From a bacterium (GTDB taxonomy: Bacteria; Verrucomicrobiota; Kiritimatiellia; CAIKKV01; CAIYGI01), in assembly GCA_025360745.1 (NCBI GenBank), contig JANYBP010000012.1:1-46521 (forward strand): a stretch of DNA of 46,521 bases, written 5' to 3'. The position numbers were made by a program, and so were the translations under genes. Below the pieces are notes generated by a model. That model saw only the letters and a program-made list of their open reading frames with translations. It did no database searches and was not told the origin of the DNA. Shown here piece by piece: positions 18,235 to 25,766 of this stretch. The number at the start of each line of letters is the position of its first letter. Positions within the stretch are counted from its first letter, which is position 1.

Positions 18235-20046
18235 ATGAATAATCAAGACGATATCGAACAGATGAACGTGGTGGTGGTGGGGCACGTCGACCACGGCAAG
18301 AGCACCCTGATCGGACGGTTGATGGCCGACACGCACTCCCTCCCACAGGGCAAGCTGGAGCAGGTGCGCGCCACCTGCGCCCGCAACGCGAAGCCTTTCG
18401 AATACGCCTTCCTGCTCGACGCCTTGAAGGATGAACAGGCCCAGGGAATCACGATCGACACGGCGCGCTGCTTCTTCAAAACCGCGCGCCGGCGCTACAT
18501 CCTGATCGACGCGCCGGGGCACATAGAGTTTCTGCGCAACATGATCACGGGCGCCGCCCGCGCCGAGGCCGCCATGCTGCTGATCGACGCCCGCGAGGGC
18601 ATCCAGGAAAACTCGCGCCGTCACGGCTACATCATGTCGATGCTGGGAATCCGCCAGATTTGCGTGCTTGTAAACAAGCTGGACCTGGTGGGTTACGACC
18701 AGCGGGTCTTCAATGCGCTGCGCGCCGAATACGAGGGATTTTTGCGAAGGCTCGATGTTCACCCGCTGCGGTTCATTCCGGTCAGCGCCGTGAACGGGCT
18801 TAACGTGGCCAGGCGCGGAGATGCCGAAATGCCGTGGTATGACGGACCGACCATGCTGGAGCAGCTCGATGCCCTGGAACGGCCGCCCTCGCTGCGAGAG
18901 CTCCCTTTCCGTTTTCCCGTGCAGGATATCTACAAGTTCACGGAAGGCGGAGACGAACGGCGGATTTTTGCCGGCACGGTCCTGACGGGCAGCGTGCAGG
19001 TCGGCCAGGGCGTGAGTTTCCAGCCTTCGGGCAAGCGCTCGCGTATTCGTTCGGTCGAGGCCTTCAATGCCGCGCCGCGCTCGCAGGCTTTCGCCGGGGA
19101 TGCCAGCGGCTTTACGCTGGAGACGCAACTCTACATACGCCCCGGCGAACTTATGGTGCGCGACGACCAGCCGTCCCCGCTGATCGGTCGCCGCTTCCGC
19201 GCCAACCTCTTCTGGATGGGGCGCGCCCCCATGATCCAGGGGAAGACCTACAAATTGAAGATCGGGACCGCGCAGGCGCCGCTCAAACTGGTCGCGGTGC
19301 TCAGCGTTCTGGACGCCGCCGACTTCGTGTCGGAGCGTTCCAAACAGCAGGTGGATCGCCACGACGTGGCCGAGTGCGTCATGGAGACGCATCGCCCGAT
19401 CGCTTTCGATCGGGTGGACCAGTTGCTCCAGACAGGCCGTTTCGTGGTTGTGGACGACTATGAAATCGCCGGGGCGGGCATCGCCCTGGAGCGGATGGAC
19501 GACAGCGATTCCACGGTCGCGGAACATGTGCGGGGAAGGGAGTTCGCCTGGGAAGGCGGCAGTGTCACGCCGGCCGACCGGGCCACGGCTTACGGGCACG
19601 CCTCGAAATTCGTGCTCTTGACGGGCGCGGATCCCGGCAAGCTCGCGGCCCTGGCGGGGAGCATCGAGCAGGCGCTTTTCCGTTCGGGCTTCAAGGCCTA
19701 CTACCTGCGACCGGCCAATGCGCTGCGGGGACTCGGCGCCGACATACAGTTCCGCGGTGAAATGCGCGATGAGCATATCCGGCGGCTGGGCGAACTGGCC
19801 CGTATCCTCACCGACGCGGGGCAAATTTTCGTCACCTCCCTCCCGGACGCGGACGAGTACGACCTGCGCACCCTGGAACTGTTGAACAGCCCGAACGAGA
19901 TTCTCGTGGTACGGTTGGGAGAGGCGTCCGATGTGAGCATGCCGGCACACCTGACGCTGCCCGCCGGAGTGGAACCGGATACGGGCGTCGCAGCGGTGTG
20001 CCGCCTTTTGCGGGAGAAAAAAGTGATCGTCGACTATCAGATTTGA
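18235..20046 (+). CDS. cysN: Sulfate adenylyltransferase subunit 1 CysN with degenerate APS-kinase-like C-terminus
   Basis: Residues 1 to about 430 are an EF-Tu-like GTPase that drives APS formation by Cys[10 protein letters not shown] (16-24), [15 protein letters not shown] (92-99), NKLDLVGYD (147-155), then beta-barrel domains ending near 430. Residues 450-603 align with the CysC kinase of CysNC fusions (for example [19 protein letters not shown] matching the ENIRRIGEVA..FADAG block). However, the P-loop GLSGAGKST is replaced by GADPGKLAA (464-472) and the DGDNVR motif by LRPANALRG. The kinase half should be unable to bind ATP normally. The ATG at 18235 matches the family start; the upstream open frame overlaps cysD. 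Confidence 0.92.
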   Translation: MNNQDDIEQMNVVVVGHVDHGKSTLIGRLMADTHSLPQGKLEQVRATCARNAKPFEYAFLLDALKDEQAQGITIDTARCFFKTARRRYILIDAPGHIEFLRNMITGAARAEAAMLLIDAREGIQENSRRHGYIMSMLGIRQICVLVNKLDLVGYDQRVFNALRAEYEGFLRRLDVHPLRFIPVSAVNGLNVARRGDAEMPWYDGPTMLEQLDALERPPSLRELPFRFPVQDIYKFTEGGDERRIFAGTVLTGSVQVGQGVSFQPSGKRSRIRSVEAFNAAPRSQAFAGDASGFTLETQLYIRPGELMVRDDQPSPLIGRRFRANLFWMGRAPMIQGKTYKLKIGTAQAPLKLVAVLSVLDAADFVSERSKQQVDRHDVAECVMETHRPIAFDRVDQLLQTGRFVVVDDYEIAGAGIALERMDDSDSTVAEHVRGREFAWEGGSVTPADRATAYGHASKFVLLTGADPGKLAALAGSIEQALFRSGFKAYYLRPANALRGLGADIQFRGEMRDEHIRRLGELARILTDAGQIFVTSLPDADEYDLRTLELLNSPNEILVVRLGEASDVSMPAHLTLPAGVEPDTGVAAVCRLLREKKVIVDYQI

Positions 20047-20064
20047 CTTTGACAGAGGGAGCTT

Positions 20065-20379
20065 ATGGAAACTCATGGTAGAAGCTGGGCGAAATCCGTG
20101 TCGTGGCGCATCATCGGGATTTTTATCCTGGGCGGCATCTCATATGCGTACACGCGTAATTGGGCGCAAACCACCTGGATCACCGTTGTTTTTCACAGCA
20201 TACGTCTGGTGCTCTATTACTATCACGAAAGATGGTGGGAACGTGTCATGTGGGGCAGGATCAAGCATCCGCTGTCCTATCTGCCGGTGAAAGCAACGCT
20301 TACACCGGAAGATCACGAGGCGATCCGAAACTTGCTGCTGGATCGCAATTGTCTCTTCGCGCGGGATTACGAAATCTGA
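20065..20379 (+). CDS. DUF2061 membrane protein
   Basis: The 104-residue protein fits the DUF2061 family: an opening SWAKSVSWRIIGIFILGG (first membrane segment), a second hydrophobic stretch TTWITVVFHSIRLVLYYYHE, and ERWWERVMWG. Such proteins often sit beside cysNC genes, as here (18 nt after cysN). Their function is not established; a role in moving sulfate or holding the enzymes at the membrane is only a guess. GAGGGAG lies before the ATG. Confidence 0.82.
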   Translation: METHGRSWAKSVSWRIIGIFILGGISYAYTRNWAQTTWITVVFHSIRLVLYYYHERWWERVMWGRIKHPLSYLPVKATLTPEDHEAIRNLLLDRNCLFARDYEI

Positions 20380-20405
20380 CTTCAAAATATAAGGAATCTT
20401 ACGGC

Positions 20406-21662
20406 ATGCAAGCCTTTGACAAACCATTGCGTTTGGAATCGCAATTTATCCATGGCGGATATTCGCCGGCGCAGGGCGACCGCGCCGACGCGCGCGCCAT
20501 CGCCCAAAGCACGGCCTTTGCGTATGACACAGCCGAGGAACTGGAGTCCGTGTTCGCCGGGCGGGATGCCGGTTTTGTATATTCGCGCATCGCCAACCCC
20601 ACGGTGGCGGCATTGGAGGCGCGATTCAAGATAATCGAGGACGGCTTGGGCGCCATCGCCGTCTCCTCGGGCATGGCGGCCATCAGTTCGCTGGCGCTGG
20701 CGCTGGCCGGCGGCGGCGACGAGATCGTGGCCGGGAACAGCCTGTTCGGCGGCACCTGCTCGCTGTTCAAGCACACCCTGAGCCGGTATGGGATCGGCGT
20801 CCGCTTTGTCGATGCGGCCAAACCCGCCGCTTTCCGCGATGCGATTGGAGAGGCGACACGCCTGGTCTTCGTGGAAAGCATCGGCAATCCAAAACTGGAC
20901 GTGCCGGACATTGCCGCCATTGCCGCCGTCGCGCATGCGCGCGGTCTTCCGTTGGTTGTCGACAGCACGGTGACCACGCCCTTGCTGGTTCAGCCCAAAA
21001 AACTGGGCGCGGATATAATCATTCATTCCGCCTCCAAGTTCATCAACGGACACGGCAACGCCATCGGCGGGGTCATTGTCGACGCGGGGTCTTTCGACTG
21101 GGGGGGGGACCGTTTCCCGTTACTGGCGCCGTTCCGCGCGCGTGCCGGACAGTTTGCGCTGCTGGCGGCGTTGCGCAACCGCATCTGCCGCGACTTCGGA
21201 TGCTGCCTGGCCCCATTCAACGCCTTTTTGCTGAGCATGGGTCTCGAGTCGCTGGGCGTGCGCATGGAACGGCATTGCGCCAATGCCGCCGCGGTCGCGG
21301 CGTTTCTGGCCGCGCATGCCAAGGTCGGGGAAACGCGGTATCCGGGTTTGATATCGCATCCCGAGCATGATCTGGCCAAACGCCAGTTCGGCGGACGGTA
21401 CGGCGCCATGGTGACTTTGCGGCTCGGCGGCAAGGCGCGCTGTTTCAGTTTCATCAACCGCCTGCGCCTGGCCAAAAATATGGCCCATCTCGGCGATGCA
21501 CGGACCATGGTTGTGCATCCGGGTTCGACGATTTGCCGCGAGCTCGACCACGGTGAGCGCGCGGCCATGGGAGTATCGGACGATTTGGTGAGGCTTTCCA
21601 TCGGGATCGAAGATCCGGCTGACATTCTGGAGGATCTCGAACAGGCGCTTGCGGCGCTGTGA
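20406..21662 (+). CDS. metY: O-acetylhomoserine sulfhydrylase-type PLP enzyme MetY
   Basis: The 418-residue protein belongs to the Cys/Met-metabolism PLP family. It has YSRIANPTVAALEARF, AVSSGMAAISSLALAL, the Schiff-base lysine Lys211 in IIHSASKFINGHGNAIGG, and the MetY-like CLAPFNAFLLSMGLESLGVRMERH. Residues before the ATG at 20406 are only a shadow of the DUF2061 gene. The four genes downstream encode a sulfur carrier, its activating enzyme, a JAMM protease and sulfite reductase. In Wolinella succinogenes this set uses MetY to transfer sulfur from carrier-thiocarboxylate to O-acetylhomoserine, and the same role is likely here. Confidence 0.9.
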   Translation: MQAFDKPLRLESQFIHGGYSPAQGDRADARAIAQSTAFAYDTAEELESVFAGRDAGFVYSRIANPTVAALEARFKIIEDGLGAIAVSSGMAAISSLALALAGGGDEIVAGNSLFGGTCSLFKHTLSRYGIGVRFVDAAKPAAFRDAIGEATRLVFVESIGNPKLDVPDIAAIAAVAHARGLPLVVDSTVTTPLLVQPKKLGADIIIHSASKFINGHGNAIGGVIVDAGSFDWGGDRFPLLAPFRARAGQFALLAALRNRICRDFGCCLAPFNAFLLSMGLESLGVRMERHCANAAAVAAFLAAHAKVGETRYPGLISHPEHDLAKRQFGGRYGAMVTLRLGGKARCFSFINRLRLAKNMAHLGDARTMVVHPGSTICRELDHGERAAMGVSDDLVRLSIGIEDPADILEDLEQALAAL

Positions 21663-21708
21663 AGCGGCGGATGAACGAGACGATTATGACGAATGCGGGA
21701 GGAACAAC

Positions 21709-21981
21709 GTGAAAATCAGAATCAACGATCTGGAAACGGAAATAGCGGAGGGCCTGACGATCAGCGCTCTGTTGGCGGAGCGAAAGGTCAAAATGCCCGA
21801 GATGGTGTCGGTGCAGTTGAACGGCGCGATTGTGGAGCGCGAGGCCTTTCCAACGACGCGCGTCGGCGAGAACGACACTGTGGAATTCATGTATTTCATG
21901 GGAGGCGGAATGCGCGGTGGTAGGTGGGAGGTGGAGGGTGGAAGGTGGACGTTGGCAGGTGGTAAAGGGGAGCGCGTATGA
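21709..21981 (+). CDS. hcyS: Ubiquitin-fold sulfur carrier HcyS/ThiS-like with repeat-encoded C-terminal tail
   Basis: The first 67 residues look like a ThiS/MoaD beta-grasp protein: KIRINDLETEI, LTISALLAERKV, VSVQLNGAIVERE, VGENDTVEFMYFMGGG. Such carriers must end in Gly-Gly to be adenylated and thiocarboxylated. Here Gly65-67 are followed by 23 more residues (MRGGRWEVEGG, then RWTLAGGKGERV) encoded by a DNA heptad array (21915-21963). In the HcyS system of Wolinella a C-terminal residue is removed by the JAMM protease HcyD, whose homologue is two genes downstream, so the tail is probably trimmed. The GTG start at 21709 follows GGGAGG (21698-21703). The stop overlaps hcyF by ATGA. Confidence 0.85.
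   Translation: MKIRINDLETEIAEGLTISALLAERKVKMPEMVSVQLNGAIVEREAFPTTRVGENDTVEFMYFMGGGMRGGRWEVEGGRWTLAGGKGERV
21915..21963 (+). repeat. Heptad array (AGGTGGA type) inside the end of hcyS
   Basis: Seven consecutive 7-nt units read CGGTGGT, AGGTGGG, AGGTGGA, GGGTGGA, AGGTGGA, CGTTGGC and AGGTGGT. The array lies in the coding frame just after the triple glycine of the sulfur carrier and encodes most of its C-terminal extension. Its unit differs from the AGTGAAC heptads at 4884 and 11003, but the period is the same. Confidence 0.85.
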
Positions 21982-22808
21982 ATTTGACAGAGCGACAAAT
22001 CGAACGATATTCGCGGCACATCATTCTTCCTGAAGTGGGGGGCAAGGGACAGGCCAAACTGCTGGCCGGCCGCATTTTGATCGTCGGCGCGGGGGGACTG
22101 GGCTCGCCGGCCGCGCTTTACCTGGCGGCGGCCGGCGTGGGAACCATCGGGCTGGCCGACGGCGATGTGGTGGATCTGAGCAACCTGCAGCGGCAGATCG
22201 CGCATGCGACATCCGATATTGGGCGCGCCAAGGTGGAGTCGGCGGCGGAAAAATGCCGGGCTATCAACCCCGACGTGACCGTCCGGCTGCATCCCGAACA
22301 TATCCGGGCGGAGAACGCGCTGGCGATCTTCAAGGAGTACGACTTCGTGATCGACGGCACGGACAGTTTTGCCGCGAAATTTCTGGTGGCCGACGCCTGC
22401 CATTTTGCGGGAAAGCCCTACGCTCACGCGGGCATCCTGCGTTTCGAGGGGCAGGCCATGACCGTGATTCCCGGCCGGACCGGCTGCTACCGCTGCCTTT
22501 TTCACGAGCCGCCCCCGCCCAACGCCGTGCCCTCCTGCTCGCAGGCGGGCGTGCTTGGCGTGCTGGCCGGTATCATGGGCACGATTCAGGCCGCCGAAGC
22601 GGTTAAGTACCTGCTGGGCATCGGCGAACTGCTGACCAACAGGCTGCTGGTATTCGACGCGCTCAAAATGACCTTCCGCCAGGTTGTGTTCAAACGCAAC
22701 GCCGCCTGCCAGCTCTGCGGCGGCAGCCCCTCCATCACGGCCCTGCGCGATGAGGCGCCTATAGCCTGCGTCTGCGCCGGCGGACGTTGCGAAACTGCCG
22801 TGACATAA
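21978..22808 (+). CDS. hcyF: ThiF/MoeB/HesA-type activating enzyme HcyF
   Basis: This E1-like enzyme adenylates the C-terminus of a sulfur carrier. The 276-residue protein begins LTERQIERYSRHIILPEVGG, then has the nucleotide-binding VGAGGLGSPAALYL (36-49), LADGDVVDLSNLQRQ (59-73) and VIDGTDSFAAK (124-134). It has two zinc CxxC pairs, CYRC (170, 173) and CQLC (244, 247), and Cys187 in VPSCSQAGVLG. A third Cys cluster (VCAGGRC) lies at the end. It overlaps hcyS by four bases and is followed 10 nt later by the protease gene. Its partner is almost certainly the carrier just upstream. Confidence 0.9.
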   Translation: MNLTERQIERYSRHIILPEVGGKGQAKLLAGRILIVGAGGLGSPAALYLAAAGVGTIGLADGDVVDLSNLQRQIAHATSDIGRAKVESAAEKCRAINPDVTVRLHPEHIRAENALAIFKEYDFVIDGTDSFAAKFLVADACHFAGKPYAHAGILRFEGQAMTVIPGRTGCYRCLFHEPPPPNAVPSCSQAGVLGVLAGIMGTIQAAEAVKYLLGIGELLTNRLLVFDALKMTFRQVVFKRNAACQLCGGSPSITALRDEAPIACVCAGGRCETAVT

Positions 22809-22818
22809 GGCGGATATC

Positions 22819-23250
22819 GTGAAAGAGAAGACCTTATCCCTCACGAGCGGCGTGTTTCAGGAAATGCTGGAGGCGGCCCGTTTGGCCGCGCCGCTGGAGG
22901 CTTGCGGGCTGCTGGCCGGCAGCGGCGCTCGCGCGACAAAGTTCTACGCGCTGACCAACGCCGACGCTTCGGCCGAACACTTCAGCATGCTGCCGGCGGA
23001 GCAATTTGCGGCATTGAAGGAGATGCGCCTGGCTGGACTAAAATTGCTGGGCCTGTGGCACAGCCATCCCGCCTCGTCGGCGCGGATGTCGCTCGAAGAC
23101 ATACGGCTGGCATATACACCCGATCTCGTTTATGTAATCATCTCGCTGGCCGGGTCCGGCGCGCCGCGTATCGGCGCCTTCCTGGTCCGTGAAGAGATCG
23201 CGTACGAAATACCCGTGATCGTCGAAGCAAAGGAAAACCAACCGCTATGA
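22819..23250 (+). CDS. hcyD: JAMM (M67) metalloprotease HcyD/Mec-like
   Basis: This zinc isopeptidase-type protein of 143 residues has a complete JAMM motif: Glu27 (PLEACGLL), then His81-x-His83-x7-Ser91-x2-Asp94 (WHSHPASSARMSLEDI). Related proteins act on sulfur-carrier C-termini: Mec+ frees cysteine from CysO in mycobacteria, and HcyD in Wolinella both trims HcyS and releases homocysteine from it. The gene order around it (metY, hcyS, hcyF, hcyD, sir) supports the HcyD role. It starts with GTG at 22819 and its stop overlaps the sulfite reductase start (ATGA, 23247-23250). Confidence 0.9.
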   Translation: MKEKTLSLTSGVFQEMLEAARLAAPLEACGLLAGSGARATKFYALTNADASAEHFSMLPAEQFAALKEMRLAGLKLLGLWHSHPASSARMSLEDIRLAYTPDLVYVIISLAGSGAPRIGAFLVREEIAYEIPVIVEAKENQPL

Positions 23251-25622
23251 CCTCCACGACCTGCCGTTTGCCCGAAGAACTTGCGCGCGATATCGAACAA
23301 CACGCCCATGATGTGGAGCGTTTCCTGAAGGGCGAATTGTCCGCCTCGATTCTCAAGTCCAGGCGCGTTCCGCGCGGCATCTATGAGCAGCGGCAAAATG
23401 GGGACTATATGGTGCGGGTGCGGGTGCCCGGCGGTGCGATCAGCGCCGCCCAGGCCAGGGCGCTGGCCGGCATCGCCGCGCATTACGGGTGCGGTACCAT
23501 GCACGTGACCACACGCCAGGATATTCAACTTCACAACGTGCAGATCGGGCAGACTCCGGAAATCATGCGGGAATTGTACCGCTCCGGGCTCACCTCGAAG
23601 GGCGGCGGCGGCAACACGGTGCGGAACGTCACCGCCTGTCCCTATGCCGGTATCTGCCCCGCCGAACGATTCGATGTGACGCCCTTCGTCCTGGCCGTTA
23701 CGGAACATCTGATCGGACTGGCGGGAAGTTACAACCTTCCGCGAAAATACAAGATCGCCTTCAGCGGGTGCGGGGCCGACTGCGCCATGGCGCAGGTCAA
23801 CGATCTGGGCTTCATCGCGCAGATTCGCGACGGTGTACCGGGCTTCAGCGTTTTCGCCGGCGGCGGGATGGGCGCGGAGTCGCGCGTGGGCGATCGCATG
23901 GAGCAATGGGCGCCGGCCACGGAAGCCATCCGCATCGCGGAAGCCGTCCGGCGATTGTTCGACCGCTTGGGCGACCGGCGCAATCGGCGGCGGGCGCGCC
24001 TGCGTTTTGCGGTGGAACGGGTTGGCGCCGACGCGTTTCGCGGCATGCTGCGGGAGAGCGCGCGGGCTGTGGCGGACGAGGGCGTTCCAGCCTGTGAAAT
24101 GCCGGCCGATCTTGCCGGCGCGGATGCCCCGCCGCATGGCGATTACCGCGCGCTGCTTGTGCAAACCGGGGAACTGAATGTTTTGCGGCAGCGTCAAGCC
24201 GGATACGCGGCCGTCCCGCTGCAATTGCCGTTCGGACAGATTTCCTGGAGGTTGCTGGAAGCTCTGGCCGGTATTGCGGAGCGGTTCAGTCTTGAGAAGA
24301 TGCTGCGTATCACGCAGGACCAGAATTTGCTGCTGCGCTTCGTGCGCGTGTCCGATCTCGATGCGCTGGGCCTGGAAATCCGCCGTGCGCTCGGACCTGA
24401 CGCGGGCCGGCGCGCCGCCTTGCATTCCTTCATCGCCTGCACGGGCGCCGCAACCTGTCGCCTCGGACTGTGCCTGCCGCAGAATGCCGCACGGGCCTGT
24501 GCCGAGGCCATGAGCGGCGACGGGATCGATTTTGCCACACTGCAGGCCGTCGATATTCGTATCAACGGATGCCCCAACGCCTGCGCGCAGCATCCCATCG
24601 GCACGATCGGGCTGTTTGGCGTCGCGCAAAGGGTGGGGGAACGGCTGGTCCCATCCTACCGGGTGCTGTTGGGAGCGCGGCGTGGTGAAGGGCGTACCCG
24701 GTTGGGCCAGGCCGCGGGAACGGTTCCCGCGCGGGCGCTGCCGGCTTTTATACTGGAGCTGTTGCGCGAATTTCAAACCGGCCGCGCTCCAAGTGAAGCG
24801 TTTGCGGAATATTTCGACCGCCAGGGCTTGGGCCATTTTCAAACGCTGCTGGAACGACACACCAGCACGCCGTCCTATGCGGACGACCCTGGTTTCTACC
24901 GGGACTGGGGCCGGGATGAAGACTTCACTCTGGCCGGCAGGGGGGCGGGCGAGTGCGGCGCCGGCGTCTTCGAGGTGATCGCGGAGGATTTGTCGGCGGC
25001 CAACAAGGCTTTGGAACAGGCGCAGAATGAAACGGAGCCTGGCGATGCGCTTTACCACGCTTTGCTGGCGACGGTGCGCGCCTTGGCGATTACGCGCGGA
25101 CTGGACACCCAGGATCCCGATCTCATCCTCAGAGCGTTCGAGACGCATTTTGTGGATACCGGCCTGATCGACGGTGGCTTTCGCGGTTTGCTGGCGCGCG
25201 CGCGCGGGTATCGGGAGGGTTGGCGCGAAGCCCTGGCCGGCCGGCGCGAAGAAATCCGCCGCCTGCTCGACCGGGTCGAACTGCTGTATTCCACCATGGA
25301 TGCCGATTTGCATTTCCACCCGCCCGAAGCGGAGGCTTGCGCGGCGGTTGCGTCTTCATCCGCGCCGGGAACCGGCCCGGCCGGCTTGACGGCGGCCGCG
25401 GAGCTTGACCTGCGCGGCGTGGCCTGCCCGATGAATTTCGTCAAGGCCAAGCTGCGCTTGGAGAACCTGGAACTCGGGGCGACACTGGGCGTGCTGCTCG
25501 ATGATGGCGAGCCGATCCGCAATGTTCCGGCCAGTTTTAGGAACGAGGGGCAGGAGATATCCGAAATCAGCGCCACAGGCGACGGACATTGGCGCATGAC
25601 GCTCAGGAAGACAAAGGAATAG
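23247..25622 (+). CDS. sir: Sulfite reductase (siroheme) fused to a HEPN-like helical domain and TusA
   Basis: This enzyme of 791 residues should reduce sulfite to sulfide. Residues 40 to about 530 form the two-fold sulfite/nitrite reductase core. The canonical siroheme-[4Fe-4S] ligands are in the second half: Cys398/Cys404 (ACTGAATC) and Cys442/Cys446 (NGCPNACAQH). The first half has the same spacing, Cys131/Cys137 (TACPYAGIC) and Cys175/Cys179 (SGCGADC). Residues about 575-690 are all-helical and resemble the HEPN-type domain often attached to this subfamily. Residues 718-785 are a TusA/SirA domain with LRGVACPMNFVKAK (Cys727), a sulfur relay. The fusion suggests sulfide or persulfide is handed on, for example to HcyS or the ThiI-like protein. 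Nitrite reduction cannot be excluded by sequence alone. Confidence 0.9.
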   Translation: MTSTTCRLPEELARDIEQHAHDVERFLKGELSASILKSRRVPRGIYEQRQNGDYMVRVRVPGGAISAAQARALAGIAAHYGCGTMHVTTRQDIQLHNVQIGQTPEIMRELYRSGLTSKGGGGNTVRNVTACPYAGICPAERFDVTPFVLAVTEHLIGLAGSYNLPRKYKIAFSGCGADCAMAQVNDLGFIAQIRDGVPGFSVFAGGGMGAESRVGDRMEQWAPATEAIRIAEAVRRLFDRLGDRRNRRRARLRFAVERVGADAFRGMLRESARAVADEGVPACEMPADLAGADAPPHGDYRALLVQTGELNVLRQRQAGYAAVPLQLPFGQISWRLLEALAGIAERFSLEKMLRITQDQNLLLRFVRVSDLDALGLEIRRALGPDAGRRAALHSFIACTGAATCRLGLCLPQNAARACAEAMSGDGIDFATLQAVDIRINGCPNACAQHPIGTIGLFGVAQRVGERLVPSYRVLLGARRGEGRTRLGQAAGTVPARALPAFILELLREFQTGRAPSEAFAEYFDRQGLGHFQTLLERHTSTPSYADDPGFYRDWGRDEDFTLAGRGAGECGAGVFEVIAEDLSAANKALEQAQNETEPGDALYHALLATVRALAITRGLDTQDPDLILRAFETHFVDTGLIDGGFRGLLARARGYREGWREALAGRREEIRRLLDRVELLYSTMDADLHFHPPEAEACAAVASSSAPGTGPAGLTAAAELDLRGVACPMNFVKAKLRLENLELGATLGVLLDDGEPIRNVPASFRNEGQEISEISATGDGHWRMTLRKTKE

Positions 25623-25690
25623 CCGGTTGCGTCATTCGACCCCGCGCCAGTTTGTGGATAGGCCCAATCTGTTATGGCTGACGATGCCTG

Positions 25691-25735
25691 TTGACATGCG
25701 GTATGGATAGACGTATTATGTTCGCCGTGACGAAC
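25691..25735 (+). promoter_or_regulatory. Promoter and candidate operator of the feo operon
   Basis: A strong sigma-70-type promoter is visible: TTGACA (25691-25696), a 17-bp spacer and TATTAT (25714-25719). A perfect inverted repeat GTTCG-CCGTGA-CGAAC (25720-25735) covers the expected transcription start. It is a plausible binding site for the DtxR-type repressor encoded just downstream, though it does not match the classical DtxR box. Confidence 0.6.
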
Positions 25736-25766
25736 AATGCGCGTCGAGTTAGGGGGGCTTGCCGTT

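Noticed and set aside
17770-20076. 768-codon open frame on the minus strand opposite cysD/cysN
   Set aside because: It lies across the conserved CysN motifs on the other strand and shows no recognisable domain.
21709-22808. Thiamine-thiazole pathway (thiS-thiF)
   Set aside because: No thiG, thiH or thiE is nearby. The neighbours are metY, a JAMM protease and sulfite reductase, which fit homocysteine synthesis instead.
23130-25319. 729-codon open frame on the minus strand opposite sir
   Set aside because: It is a shadow of the sulfite reductase gene; the composition is typical of an antisense frame.
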